From an uncultured Gammaproteobacteria bacterium (GTDB lineage: Bacteria > Pseudomonadota > Gammaproteobacteria > Arenicellales > CALHMG01), in NCBI GenBank assembly GCA_938034705.1, contig CALHMG010000186.1, forward strand, positions 69,110-105,854: 36,745 bases of DNA, written 5' to 3'. The position numbers and the translations under genes were made by a program. Under the pieces are notes generated by a model. The model made no database searches and was not told the DNA's origin. It saw nothing but the letters and a program-made list of their open reading frames with translations. Below, piece by piece: positions 14,891-23,531 of this stretch. The first letter of the stretch is position 1. Each line of letters opens with the position of its first letter.

Positions 14891-17770
14891 ATGTCTCGCA
14901 CCGATTCGGGTAGAACCCGTTATGGGCACAGGCGTCCCAGGGCGTCATCGATAACCATTCTTTCGACTGCTTTGATGCTGCTGTTTACGACCAGCGTCAG
15001 CGCACAATCTCTTTTTACCGACGTGACCGGGTCGGCCATCAAGGAGTTCTCCACCGAAAACTGGGGCGCATCCTGGGGTGACTACAACGGTGACAGCTGG
15101 CCGGATCTGTTTGTAAACAACCACCGACAGCGCCCCATCCTGTATCGCAACAACGGCAACGGAACACTCACCGACGTCACGCTGCAGGTTGATACATCGA
15201 GGAGCTGGCTCGGCAACCGCCGAGCCGACCATCATGGTGCCGCGTTTGGTGACTTTGATGCAGACGGTGATGACGATCTGTACGTCATTACCAACAGCTG
15301 CTGCTACTCGGACTTAATGGTCAGCGACGGAACGTATTTTTCCAACGAAGCGGCCGGTCGCGGTCTGCCCGAGCTTGAAGGCATTTCGTCTGCGTGGATC
15401 GACCTGGACAACGATGGTTCGCTTGATCTTTCTGCGAACGGCGAGTCGATTTTCACTTCCAACGGTTCGGGCACCTTCAACGGGGCGCGCCAGTTCGCCG
15501 TGTGTGAAGAAACCGACTTCATCATGCATACCGATACGACGGGTGACGGACGCCCGGAACTGATCTGCGGTCGCGAGGGCGCTTTCCCCGCCGCGGCGTT
15601 CGACATCAGTTCAGGCAATCCAGTTGACGCGACGGCATCCGTTCCGAGAATTCCGAATATTATCGATGCAGTCGCGGCGGATTTTGACAACGATCTGAAA
15701 GCCGACATCTTCGCGCTTCGCGGCATCGCTCTGCCCAACCAGGCGGCGCTGATCAACCCAACGCGTATCGAAGCGGCTCTCGACGCATCGCCAGCACAGG
15801 GCGAAGGCACGATGAAGTTTCGCGGCGGCGGTGTGGTCACCATGACCGTATTTGCACGCAGCCCGGCAGTTGAATTCAGAACAGGTAGCGGGGCCGCGGC
15901 TACGCGTGCAGCGCAAATTACGCTCGATCCCAACGATCCCCAGGTTGTAGGTCTTCCGAGCGGACGAAATTTCAACGGATTTTTCATCAGCTACAGCCCG
16001 GCACAGGATGAGTGGACCGTGGTGCAGGCCGGACCCCAGGGTTGGTGGTACACGTACGTCGTAATCGAAAGTCAGTCGGCGATGTCGGCGGTAAGTTTTG
16101 ACGGCCTGAGAAGTTTTGAGGGTCCGATAACGCCGTTCATGTACGTCGGTTCTGCAAGCGGCTACAGCAACCAGACCGCGGCCGCCGGCCTCAGTCTTGG
16201 CCTTCGGTGTGTATCCATTGGCGCCGGCGACTTTGATAACGACATGGACATTGACCTGTATCTGGTTTGCAGAACAGGCGTACAGAACATCAGTAACCGA
16301 CTACTGCTGAACAACGGCAACGGCCAGTTTACCCAGGTCGCTGCCGCTGGGGGTGCGGCGGGACCAACCGGTAGCGGCATCACATCTGGTGCCGGTACCG
16401 GTGAGAGTGTTGCGATTGCCGACTACGACAACAACGGCTTTCTCGATCTTTTCGTCACCAACGGCATGAACACCCAGCCATTGCGAGTGGGTGGTCCAAG
16501 CAAGCTCTATCGCAACAACGGTAACAGCAACAACTGGCTGAAGATTGACCTGCGCGGTACGACTTCGAATCCTGATGGCATCGGCGCACGAGTTGTTGTC
16601 ACGTCCGGTGGTGTTTCGCAGTTGCGTGAGCAGGGCGGCGGTTACCACCGATGGTCACAGAACCACAGGCTGCTGCACGTTGGCCTTGGCAGCAATAACA
16701 GTGCCTCGGTGACTATTAGCTGGCCGAGTGGACAGGTCGACAGCTTTAACGTCGGCCAGGTTAATCGCACCATCCGCGTCAGCGAAGGTAGTGCACCTGT
16801 TGTCGTTGCCGGCACTGCACGTACTGGCTTTCCGATCAGCCCGGGTGACGAGTGTGGCGATCCGGGCTTTTACGAAGGTCTGGATCGCGGTGTGTTTCTG
16901 ACCAAAAACTGCACCACGGGTCGATGGTCCGTGCGTGCGGCGGCAGCAAACTCTGCTAACCAGATCGATTTTGCCGGCAACATTGTCAGCCCGTCGGCGT
17001 TGACCGGAATAAACGGCAACTCACTTGAAGGTATTGATCGCGTAACCCCAACCGGCAACGGCCTGACATTTCTGATGCGTCTTGCGGGACTTGGGGTGGA
17101 CGGTTTTGACTTTACGGCACCGTCGAACGGCGAGGTGTGTTTTACGCTGACCTCACCGGGTCCGCTGTACTTTGGCGGTCGACATCTACCGGTCAACGGC
17201 AACATTAACCTCAACACCGGCCTCGCCTGCGGGGTGACGCCACCGGTCGGCGGCAGCACCGGGGGCGGAAGCACTGGCGGAAGCACTGGCGGAAGCACCG
17301 GCGGAAGCACTGGTGGAAGCACTGGCGGAAGCACCGGTGGTAGCACCGGTGGCGGTTCAGGCGGCGCGGACTGCGGCCCGCCGGATCTTAGCGGCACCAC
17401 GGCAAGAGCCATGTACTTCTGGCGCGACTGTGAATTCGGTGAATATCGCCTGCGGCTGTACTCCGGCGGAAGCAGTCAGGTACTGCGAATCGACGGCACA
17501 ATACAGCCGGACAATGCCTTTCGCTGGGTTCGAGGTTATGAACTTGAAAGCAGCGACGAGCTGACCCAGCCTGGTGGCGACGCACAATTCGTGTTCCGTG
17601 CTGTCGGAGCCGGCGTCGACGGTCTTGATTTTGACCTTAACGACGGTCAGGGCGCGTGTCTCGCGATTACGGGCAGGTTTACGGTCCCGATCTACGCCGG
17701 CAAGAACCGCACTCGGGTGACGGAGCCGGTGAATATGCGGACCCTTGAGAGCTGCGTACTCGACGACTAG
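14891..17770 (+). CDS. Secreted FG-GAP/VCBS-ASPIC protein with duplicated C-terminal domain
   Basis: A 959-residue exported protein. A signal peptide ends near SVSA-QS (residue 38). Six calcium-type FG-GAP loops follow: GDYNGDSWPDLF, GDFDADGDDDLY, DLDNDGSLDL, DFDNDLKADIF, DFDNDMDIDLY and DYDNNGFLDLF. Residues about 547-632 form an ASPIC/UnbV domain (GIGARVVVTSGG, WPSGQVDSF). Two related domains of about 130 residues (about 653-780 and 826-956) then flank a GGST linker. Each carries a Cys near its start, CTTGRW or CEFGEYR, a GLGVDGFDF or GAGVDGLDF motif, and a later Cys pair. I do not recognise that domain. The start at 14891 follows AGGAG by 5 bases. Domains of this type are found in CRTAC1-like surface or extracellular proteins; the ligand is unknown. 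Confidence 0.85.
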   Translation: MSRTDSGRTRYGHRRPRASSITILSTALMLLFTTSVSAQSLFTDVTGSAIKEFSTENWGASWGDYNGDSWPDLFVNNHRQRPILYRNNGNGTLTDVTLQVDTSRSWLGNRRADHHGAAFGDFDADGDDDLYVITNSCCYSDLMVSDGTYFSNEAAGRGLPELEGISSAWIDLDNDGSLDLSANGESIFTSNGSGTFNGARQFAVCEETDFIMHTDTTGDGRPELICGREGAFPAAAFDISSGNPVDATASVPRIPNIIDAVAADFDNDLKADIFALRGIALPNQAALINPTRIEAALDASPAQGEGTMKFRGGGVVTMTVFARSPAVEFRTGSGAAATRAAQITLDPNDPQVVGLPSGRNFNGFFISYSPAQDEWTVVQAGPQGWWYTYVVIESQSAMSAVSFDGLRSFEGPITPFMYVGSASGYSNQTAAAGLSLGLRCVSIGAGDFDNDMDIDLYLVCRTGVQNISNRLLLNNGNGQFTQVAAAGGAAGPTGSGITSGAGTGESVAIADYDNNGFLDLFVTNGMNTQPLRVGGPSKLYRNNGNSNNWLKIDLRGTTSNPDGIGARVVVTSGGVSQLREQGGGYHRWSQNHRLLHVGLGSNNSASVTISWPSGQVDSFNVGQVNRTIRVSEGSAPVVVAGTARTGFPISPGDECGDPGFYEGLDRGVFLTKNCTTGRWSVRAAAANSANQIDFAGNIVSPSALTGINGNSLEGIDRVTPTGNGLTFLMRLAGLGVDGFDFTAPSNGEVCFTLTSPGPLYFGGRHLPVNGNINLNTGLACGVTPPVGGSTGGGSTGGSTGGSTGGSTGGSTGGSTGGSTGGGSGGADCGPPDLSGTTARAMYFWRDCEFGEYRLRLYSGGSSQVLRIDGTIQPDNAFRWVRGYELESSDELTQPGGDAQFVFRAVGAGVDGLDFDLNDGQGACLAITGRFTVPIYAGKNRTRVTEPVNMRTLESCVLDD
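17264..17347 (+). repeat. 12-bp tandem repeat encoding GGST, seven units
   Basis: Seven consecutive units of consensus GGCGGAAGCACY, differing only at third positions, encode Gly-Gly-Ser-Thr seven times (residues 792-819). Similar degenerate units flank it on both sides. Because the unit is a multiple of three, copy-number changes would lengthen or shorten the linker without breaking the frame. Confidence 0.95.
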
Positions 17771-17822
17771 ACGTCGGGCGCAATCTCAAACCGGGGCGGC
17801 GTCGACAATGGCGCCGTCGATG

Positions 17823-17849
17823 AGGATCCAGCCGCAATGGCTGGGTCCT
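17823..17849 (+). terminator. Hairpin after the FG-GAP protein gene
   Basis: AGGATCCAGCC (17823-17833) pairs with GGCTGGGTCCT (17839-17849), one U-G pair, 5-base loop, 53 bases after the stop. Only TT follows, so it is a weak intrinsic terminator at best. A second small stem, CGCTGG with CCAGCG, follows near 17897-17917. A TATACT hexamer at 17946-17951 could be the -10 box of the next gene. Confidence 0.55.
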
Positions 17850-18020
17850 TGTCAGTTTGACCCGCGTCGCACCGATTACAGGAAAAACTCCCAGCGCCGC
17901 TGGTCTTTCAGGCCAGCGTTTGCCTGTTAATCGCCATACCTTGTCTATACTGATTTCAAAGCCGCCAGCCAGTGCGCCGGTGGCCAGTTCTCAATCAGTG
18001 ACAAGAAGAAGTAAACCGTG

Positions 18021-18554
18021 ATGATGGGACCGTTGAATCAGATATTTCCCGCAACGACAGCACTGCTGGTTGTCAGCGCACTGCTGTTTTCGCCGATCTC
18101 GTCGGCAGGCAAACTGTACAAATGGGTTGATGCCGACGGCAACGTCTCGTATCAGGACACGCCTCCACCTGACGGCCAGAAGTATGAAGCTACTCAGCTG
18201 TCAGAAAAGAAGCTGGGCAGGTTGAAGACAGAGACAGCGGATACCAAGCTGGACGATATCGCCAACGCTGCACCGATTTCTCTTTACATCGTCTCCGACT
18301 GCGACTCCTGCGACTTCGTGCGCAGCTTTCTCGATAATCGAGGTGTTCCCTACACCGCAAAGAACGTCGAGAGTGATGAAGCGCTGAAAGACGAACTCAT
18401 GAACAAGGCCAAGAAGATGCAGGTCCCGGCGACGGAAATTGGCGGAAAAGTTGTTTTCGGATATCGAAAGGCCGAAATCGAAAGCGCGCTTCAGGCAGCG
18501 GGCTATCCATCGTCAAAACCTGCGGCCGAAAAAGAAGCCGTCAGCCAGAACTGA
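18021..18554 (+). CDS. Secreted DUF4124-glutaredoxin-like protein (CDSC)
   Basis: A protein of about 177 residues with the same plan as the one at 122-595. The signal peptide (TTALLVVSALLFSPISSAG) is followed by DUF4124 (KLYKWVDADGNVSYQDTPPPDG) and a thioredoxin-fold domain with CDSC (YIVSDCDSCDFVRSF) and a cis-proline segment (QVPATEIGGKVVFGY). The GTG at 18018 and ATGs at 18021 and 18024 are all in frame; AAGAAGAAG just upstream suits any of them. It probably acts in periplasmic thiol chemistry. It is followed by a clear intrinsic terminator, so it is likely a single-gene transcript. Confidence 0.82.
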   Translation: MMGPLNQIFPATTALLVVSALLFSPISSAGKLYKWVDADGNVSYQDTPPPDGQKYEATQLSEKKLGRLKTETADTKLDDIANAAPISLYIVSDCDSCDFVRSFLDNRGVPYTAKNVESDEALKDELMNKAKKMQVPATEIGGKVVFGYRKAEIESALQAAGYPSSKPAAEKEAVSQN

Positions 18555-18591
18555 TCACGACGGCGCGAATACGCGCACGACAGATCGTGAG

Positions 18592-18624
18592 AACGCCGTT
18601 GCGACCGAGCAGCGGCGTTTTTTT
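18592..18624 (+). terminator. Rho-independent terminator
   Basis: AACGCCGTTGC (18592-18602) pairs with GCAGCGGCGTT (18609-18619), one wobble pair, 6-base loop, then an unbroken T run to 18624. It lies 37 bases after the stop of the DUF4124-glutaredoxin gene. It is the clearest intrinsic terminator in the window. Confidence 0.92.
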
Positions 18625-18677
18625 GTGGGTGCGAACGCGTCTTTGGCAGCGGCGGTCTGATATGCGATGGTCTTGTC

Positions 18678-19445
18678 ATGATCATTGCGACCTGGAACGT
18701 CAATTCGCTGCGCGTGCGCCTGCCCCAGGTTCTCGACTGGCTGCGCCAGAATCCTGTGGACGTTCTGGCCCTGCAGGAAACCAAGGTTACCGATGACAAG
18801 TTTCCGGTCGATGAGTTTGCCGCAGCCGGCTACGCGGTGACGTTTTCGGGTCAGAAGACTTACAACGGCGTGGCGCTGATCACGCGTGAGCCCGCTACCG
18901 ACGTGCTTTTCGACATTCCCGGTCTGGATGACGATCAGCGACGCATTATCGTCGCAACCGTTGGCGATACCCGTGTCATGAACGTCTATGTCCCCAACGG
19001 TGAGTCAACGGACTCTGACAAGTACGACTACAAGCTTCAGTGGCTGCAAAAGATCACCCGTCATGTTGTCAAAGAGCTCAAGGCACACGAGTACTTTGTG
19101 ATTGTTGGCGATTTCAATATTGCGCCTGCGGACCGTGATGTCTACAAGCCCGAACGCTGGAAAGACAAGGTTCTGTGCAGCAAGCCTGAACGCGCGGCTC
19201 TGGACAAGCTCATGAAAGCCGGACTCGTTGATACTTTCAGAGAGTTTGAACAGCCAGACGCGACCTATTCGTGGTGGGACTATCGCTTTAACGGGTTCAA
19301 ACGTAACGCCGGGCTTCGTATTGATCTGATACTGGCAAACACCGCGCTGAACGAGTACTGCCACAGTTCCACAATCGATTCGCAACCGCGGGGACTGGAG
19401 CGGCCGTCCGACCATGCGCCCGCCGTCGCGCGGTTTGCCGACTAG
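18678..19445 (+). CDS. xthA: Exodeoxyribonuclease III
   Basis: A 255-residue AP endonuclease/3'-5' exonuclease of the EEP fold. Active-site residues line up with E. coli ExoIII: Asn7 (ATWNVNS), Glu34 (LQETKV), Tyr in VYVPNG, Asp145 and Asn147 (VGDFNIAP) and the catalytic His in SDHAP. SWWDYR and RIDLIL are also typical. It acts in base-excision repair. It begins just after the terminator at 18592-18624 and is therefore transcribed separately from the upstream gene. No strong ribosome site is visible before the ATG. Confidence 0.95.
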   Translation: MIIATWNVNSLRVRLPQVLDWLRQNPVDVLALQETKVTDDKFPVDEFAAAGYAVTFSGQKTYNGVALITREPATDVLFDIPGLDDDQRRIIVATVGDTRVMNVYVPNGESTDSDKYDYKLQWLQKITRHVVKELKAHEYFVIVGDFNIAPADRDVYKPERWKDKVLCSKPERAALDKLMKAGLVDTFREFEQPDATYSWWDYRFNGFKRNAGLRIDLILANTALNEYCHSSTIDSQPRGLERPSDHAPAVARFAD

Positions 19446-19620
19446 CCAGGCTTTGGGGCGCGCATGGCGGTCCTGGAGGCTCGGTGCCGGGATAATCTCG
19501 CGACAGACGTTGTCTGAACAACTGATTCCGTCCGCGTTGTGGCGGGCGTCTTTCGCCGTTAACAACACGCCAGGTCGGTCCACACGGACTGAAAAATGAT
19601 TAGCTTGCAGAGGATCCAGA

Positions 19621-20838
19621 ATGCCAAAAGAAAAAGTTACCTTTCAGGGCCATGATGGCGAAATGCTGGCCGGGATGCTTGAGCTCCCGTCATCGACTCC
19701 GCGGGCCTGTGCGATCTTCGCGCACTGCTTTACCTGTTCCAAAGACATTGCAGCGGCGAGTCGAATCTCCCGGGCGCTGACGCGACACGGTATTGCGGTG
19801 CTGCGATTCGACTTCACGGGTCTTGGCAACAGCGATGGTGATTTTGCGAATACCAATTTTTCGAGCAACGTTGATGATCTGCTTGCGGCGTCGGCTTTTC
19901 TTGAGACGAAATTAATGTCCCCGGCGTTGTTGATTGGACACTCGCTTGGCGGCGCGGCTGTGCTGGTTGCCGCTTCCAGGCTGCCCGAGCTCAAAGCCGT
20001 GGTCACTATCGGTGCTCCGGCAAGTGCCCAACATGTCGAACATCTTTTCAGTGACAGCAAGCAGGCGATTCTCGAACACAACGAGCAGACGGTTAATCTG
20101 GGCGGGCGCGAATTCAATATCAAAAAGCAGTTTATTGAAGACCTTGCGCGGTACGCGTCTACAAATCACATTGGCACCCTGCGCAAGGCGCTGCTCGTCT
20201 TTCACTCTCCGATCGACAATATCGTCCCGATTGATGAGGCCTCACGTATCTTCACAGCGGCACGTCATCCCAAGAGTTTCGTTTCCCTCGACCGAGCTGA
20301 TCATCTTTTGTCGCGCACGGAGGATTCAGAGTATGTGGCCGCGGTGATCTCGGCTTGGGCCAGCAAGTTTGTCCCTGATGAGAATGCTGTTGAACAGGCG
20401 GCGTCGGTTGCTCCAGGGGAAGTTCGGGTTGACGAAGCAGACAAAAAATTTGCCCGCACGATACAGACGGACTCCCATGTCTATCTTGCCGATGAGCCAA
20501 CCAAAGTGGGTGGTGGTAACCGTGGTCCGGATCCGTACGAGTATCTGCTGTCCGCGCTGGGTGCGTGCACGTCGATGACTATCCGCATGTACGCCAACCA
20601 CAAGAAGATTCCTCTGGAAGATGTCTCGATTACCCTGAGGCACACGCGGGAGCACGAAAAGGATTGCGAAAATTGCGAAAGCGGCGAGCGCATGCTTGAC
20701 GTGATCGAGCGAGACATCGCGCTCGTTGGCGATCTGGATGAATCCGTGCGTGCCCGGCTGATGGAAATTGCAGACCGGTGCCCCGTACACCGCACGCTTG
20801 AAAACGAGATCTCGATTCGATCAAACGCGTTGCGATAG
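19621..20838 (+). CDS. Bifunctional alpha/beta hydrolase-OsmC family protein
   Basis: A 405-residue fusion. Residues 1 to about 250 are an alpha/beta hydrolase with FAHCFTCSKD, FDFTGLGNSDG, the nucleophile elbow GHSLGG (Ser108), SPIDNIVPIDEA and DRADHLLS. Residues about 265-405 are an OsmC domain with GPDPYEYLLSALGACTSMT (Cys316) and DRCPVHRTLE (Cys387), the two cysteines of OsmC/Ohr peroxidases. Such fusions are known in proteobacteria, though their physiological substrate is not settled. AGAGG lies about 8 bases before the ATG. Its stop codon abuts the stop of the convergent acyl-CoA ligase with no base between. Confidence 0.92.
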   Translation: MPKEKVTFQGHDGEMLAGMLELPSSTPRACAIFAHCFTCSKDIAAASRISRALTRHGIAVLRFDFTGLGNSDGDFANTNFSSNVDDLLAASAFLETKLMSPALLIGHSLGGAAVLVAASRLPELKAVVTIGAPASAQHVEHLFSDSKQAILEHNEQTVNLGGREFNIKKQFIEDLARYASTNHIGTLRKALLVFHSPIDNIVPIDEASRIFTAARHPKSFVSLDRADHLLSRTEDSEYVAAVISAWASKFVPDENAVEQAASVAPGEVRVDEADKKFARTIQTDSHVYLADEPTKVGGGNRGPDPYEYLLSALGACTSMTIRMYANHKKIPLEDVSITLRHTREHEKDCENCESGERMLDVIERDIALVGDLDESVRARLMEIADRCPVHRTLENEISIRSNALR

Positions 20839-22383
20839 TCAATCCCAGAATGGTTTTCGCAGTTCGGATTTCAGGACTTTGTTGGTTGCCGACAGCGGCA
20901 TCGGCTCGGTGCGCCAGCTGAACGAACGCGGGCACTTGTAGTGGGCGAGCCGGTCACGGCAAAAACCGATCAGCTCCTGTTCGTCCGGCTTGGCACCGTC
21001 GGCGAGAATAACAACGGCGTGGACGGCTTCGCCCCATTTTTCATCCGGTACGCCAATGACGGCGCATTGATCGACGGCGGGATGCGTTGAAAGAACGTTT
21101 TCGGTTTCGATCGGATACACGTTTTCGCCGCCGCTGATAATCATGTCCTTGGTTCGACCGGCGATGAACAGATAGCCCGCCTTGTCGATCCAGCCGGCGT
21201 CGCCCGTGTGAAACCAGCCGTCTTTGATGGCGGCCCGGGTTTCGTCCGGGCGATTCCAGTAGCCGTGGGTGACGTTGGGCCCACGCAGAACGATTTCGCC
21301 TGTGTCTCCCTGAGGAACTTCGGCGCCGGCCTCGTCGCAGATTTTGAGATCGACATAGGGCATCGAACGACCCACAGATTCCAGCAGTCTTGCACCATCA
21401 CCTTCGAGGATGTGTTCTACCGGATCGAGGATGGTAATCACGGGCGAGGTTTCGGTCATGCCGTAGGCCTGCATCAGCTCGACGCCCGGAAATTCGTGCA
21501 TCACGCGTTTTGCGAGCGCCAGTGGCGTCGGCGCGGAGCCGTACGTGATTCGCCGCACTGATGACGTATCGAAATCACTGAATCGTGGATGGTCGAGGAT
21601 CATCTGCAGCATGGTTGGCACAAACTGCGTGATCGTCACGCGGTGTTTTTCAATGAGCTCGAGAAATTCAACGACTTCAAATCTGGCCATCACCACGGTG
21701 TGTGTACGCGCCAGCGGCGACATGTAGACGCGGGCGCCGCCGGCAGTGTGGAACATGGGGCCATTGAGCAGGCTGACGTCTTTTCCGCGCAACCCGTATC
21801 GGGGAATCACGCCTCGGGAGTTGGCGGTGATGTTGTTGTGCGTGAGTCTTACACCTTTGGGGCGACCGGTGGTGCCGCTCGTATAGAACAGGACCACCGT
21901 GTCATCGTCGGCGCTGGACTCGGCGCTGGCGATCGTCTGCTGCGCTATCAGCTGTTCGATGTGGACGGTGTCATCGGGCGCTTCATCAAATCCGCTGTAG
22001 ATGAGTGTCTCGACGCTGTCACATTTGCGTTTGATGAGTCTTGCCTGTTCGAGATGCTGTCGGTCGGTGACAAGAATTCGAGGCGTGCAGTCGTCGATCA
22101 GTTCGCACAGCTCGCGCTCGGAGAGTCTGTAGTTGACGGGCACAAATATCCCGCCGATCAACGAAGGCGCGAAGTAGCAGGTGTACTGCCAGTGGGTGTT
22201 CAGACTGAGTACGGCGATGCGGTCACCGGTTGTGGCACCCAGCGACTCCAGCGCGCCGGCAAGATACCGGCAGCGATCGAATTCTTCGCGCCAGGTCGTG
22301 CTGACGTGTTCAAAGGTTACGGCTTTTTCGTCCGGCATTTCCTGCGCGACGTCGCGCAGTTGATCAACAAGCCGGGTTGTCAT
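20839..22383 (-). CDS. AMP-dependent acyl-CoA synthetase/ligase
   Basis: A 514-residue ANL-superfamily enzyme. The P-loop is YTSGTTGRPKG (167-177). QAYGMTETSP, GEIVLRGPNVTHGYW, GWFHTGDAGWID and GRTKDMIISGGENVYP follow. The C-terminal catalytic lysine is Lys502 in TNKVLK, where most relatives have Gly before that Lys. It activates a carboxylic acid to its CoA thioester. Its ATG overlaps the acyl-CoA dehydrogenase stop (ATGA), so the two are translationally coupled. The frame is open 80 codons further upstream, but that is overlap with the dehydrogenase gene. The chain length of the substrate is not evident. Confidence 0.92.
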   Translation of the reverse strand: MTTRLVDQLRDVAQEMPDEKAVTFEHVSTTWREEFDRCRYLAGALESLGATTGDRIAVLSLNTHWQYTCYFAPSLIGGIFVPVNYRLSERELCELIDDCTPRILVTDRQHLEQARLIKRKCDSVETLIYSGFDEAPDDTVHIEQLIAQQTIASAESSADDDTVVLFYTSGTTGRPKGVRLTHNNITANSRGVIPRYGLRGKDVSLLNGPMFHTAGGARVYMSPLARTHTVVMARFEVVEFLELIEKHRVTITQFVPTMLQMILDHPRFSDFDTSSVRRITYGSAPTPLALAKRVMHEFPGVELMQAYGMTETSPVITILDPVEHILEGDGARLLESVGRSMPYVDLKICDEAGAEVPQGDTGEIVLRGPNVTHGYWNRPDETRAAIKDGWFHTGDAGWIDKAGYLFIAGRTKDMIISGGENVYPIETENVLSTHPAVDQCAVIGVPDEKWGEAVHAVVILADGAKPDEQELIGFCRDRLAHYKCPRSFSWRTEPMPLSATNKVLKSELRKPFWD

Positions 22384-23528
22384 CCCTTGCCCACCAGGCT
22401 GCGCCCGATGATCTCGCGCATGATTTCGCCGGTGCCGCCGGCGATGCGACTCATTCTGGCGTCGGCCCAGGCGCGCGCAATGGGGTACTCCCACATGTAG
22501 CCATAGCCGCCAAACAGCTGCAGACAGTCGTCGAGCAGTTCGCACATCATTTCTGCCGACAGCATCTTGGCCATTGCCGCATCTACGGCGTCGAGCTCGC
22601 CCTTGAGGTGGGCTTCGATACATCGATCGACAAAAACACGCAGCATGGTCGTCTGGGCCTTGACGTTGGCAAGAGAAAAACGCGTGTTCTGAAATGCGGC
22701 AATTGATCGACCAAAAGCCTTTCGGTCCTGTACGTAGTCAACCGTCCAGTCCAGAGCGGCCTCGAGCGTGGCCGTGCACTTGATGGCCTGGATCAACCGC
22801 TCCTGGGCAAGCTGCTCCATGAGCTGGCCAAATCCTCCACCTTCGGTGCCGAGCAGATTTGACACCGGCACGCGCACGTCGTCAAAGAAGAGTTCTGAAG
22901 TGTCCTGGGCCTTCCAGCCGATTTTCTCGAGATTGCGACCGCGTCGAAAGCCCGATCTGTCGGTCTCGACAATGACGAGACTGACGCCGCGCGCGCCTTC
23001 GTCGGGGTTGGTCTTGCACGCCACGATGACGAAATCACACATCTGGCCGTTGGTGATGAAGACTTTCTGTCCCGTTACAACGAGATGGTCGTCCTCAATT
23101 CGCGCACGGGTTTTTATGCCCTGAAGATCCGAGCCGGCCACAGGCTCGGTCATGGCGATTGCGCCGATCGCCTCCCCCGACACCATCTTCGGCAGCCATT
23201 GCTGTTTCTGGTCTTCGGTTCCGTAGTGAATGATGTACGGGCACACGATGTCTGAGTGCAGTCCAAACCCCGGGCCGGTTGCGCCGATGCGCGAGAGCTC
23301 CTCCATCACGATCGTGCCATGAAGAAAGTCTCCACCCGGTCCGCCGTAAGCCGTTGGCACTGACGTGCACAGCAGGCCGGCACGGCCGGCTTCAAGCCAC
23401 GCTTCGCGACTGATCTGTCCATCTTTTTCCCACTGGGCGTGGTGCGGAGCAATGTGTTCGTCGACAAAACGGGCGGTGGTGTCGCGAAACAGATTGTGGC
23501 CTTCGTCAAAGAGGGTGCGCGGGAACAT
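22380..23528 (-). CDS. Acyl-CoA dehydrogenase
   Basis: A 382-residue FAD-dependent acyl-CoA dehydrogenase. Motifs are AMTEPVAGSDL (126-135), KVFITNGQMCDF, FFDDVRVPVSNLLG and the C-terminal QLFGGYGYMWEYP with GGTGEIMREIIGRSL. The catalytic base is likely Glu243 in AQERL, the helix-G position used by long-chain and isovaleryl-CoA dehydrogenases; the position near the C-terminus used by medium-chain enzymes is Gly here (RIAGGT). It oxidises an acyl-CoA to the 2-enoyl-CoA and passes electrons to ETF. It lies between the asparaginase-like gene (3 bases upstream) and the ligase (4-base overlap). Confidence 0.94.
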   Translation of the reverse strand: MFPRTLFDEGHNLFRDTTARFVDEHIAPHHAQWEKDGQISREAWLEAGRAGLLCTSVPTAYGGPGGDFLHGTIVMEELSRIGATGPGFGLHSDIVCPYIIHYGTEDQKQQWLPKMVSGEAIGAIAMTEPVAGSDLQGIKTRARIEDDHLVVTGQKVFITNGQMCDFVIVACKTNPDEGARGVSLVIVETDRSGFRRGRNLEKIGWKAQDTSELFFDDVRVPVSNLLGTEGGGFGQLMEQLAQERLIQAIKCTATLEAALDWTVDYVQDRKAFGRSIAAFQNTRFSLANVKAQTTMLRVFVDRCIEAHLKGELDAVDAAMAKMLSAEMMCELLDDCLQLFGGYGYMWEYPIARAWADARMSRIAGGTGEIMREIIGRSLVGKG

Positions 23529-23531
23529 GGA

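Noticed and set aside
17249..17360. The regular repeat array considered as a CRISPR
   Set aside because: The units are 12 bases with no spacers and encode a GGST linker in frame.
21589..22500. A 303-codon plus-strand open frame
   Set aside because: It is antisense to the acyl-CoA ligase and the end of the acyl-CoA dehydrogenase; its product resembles no family.
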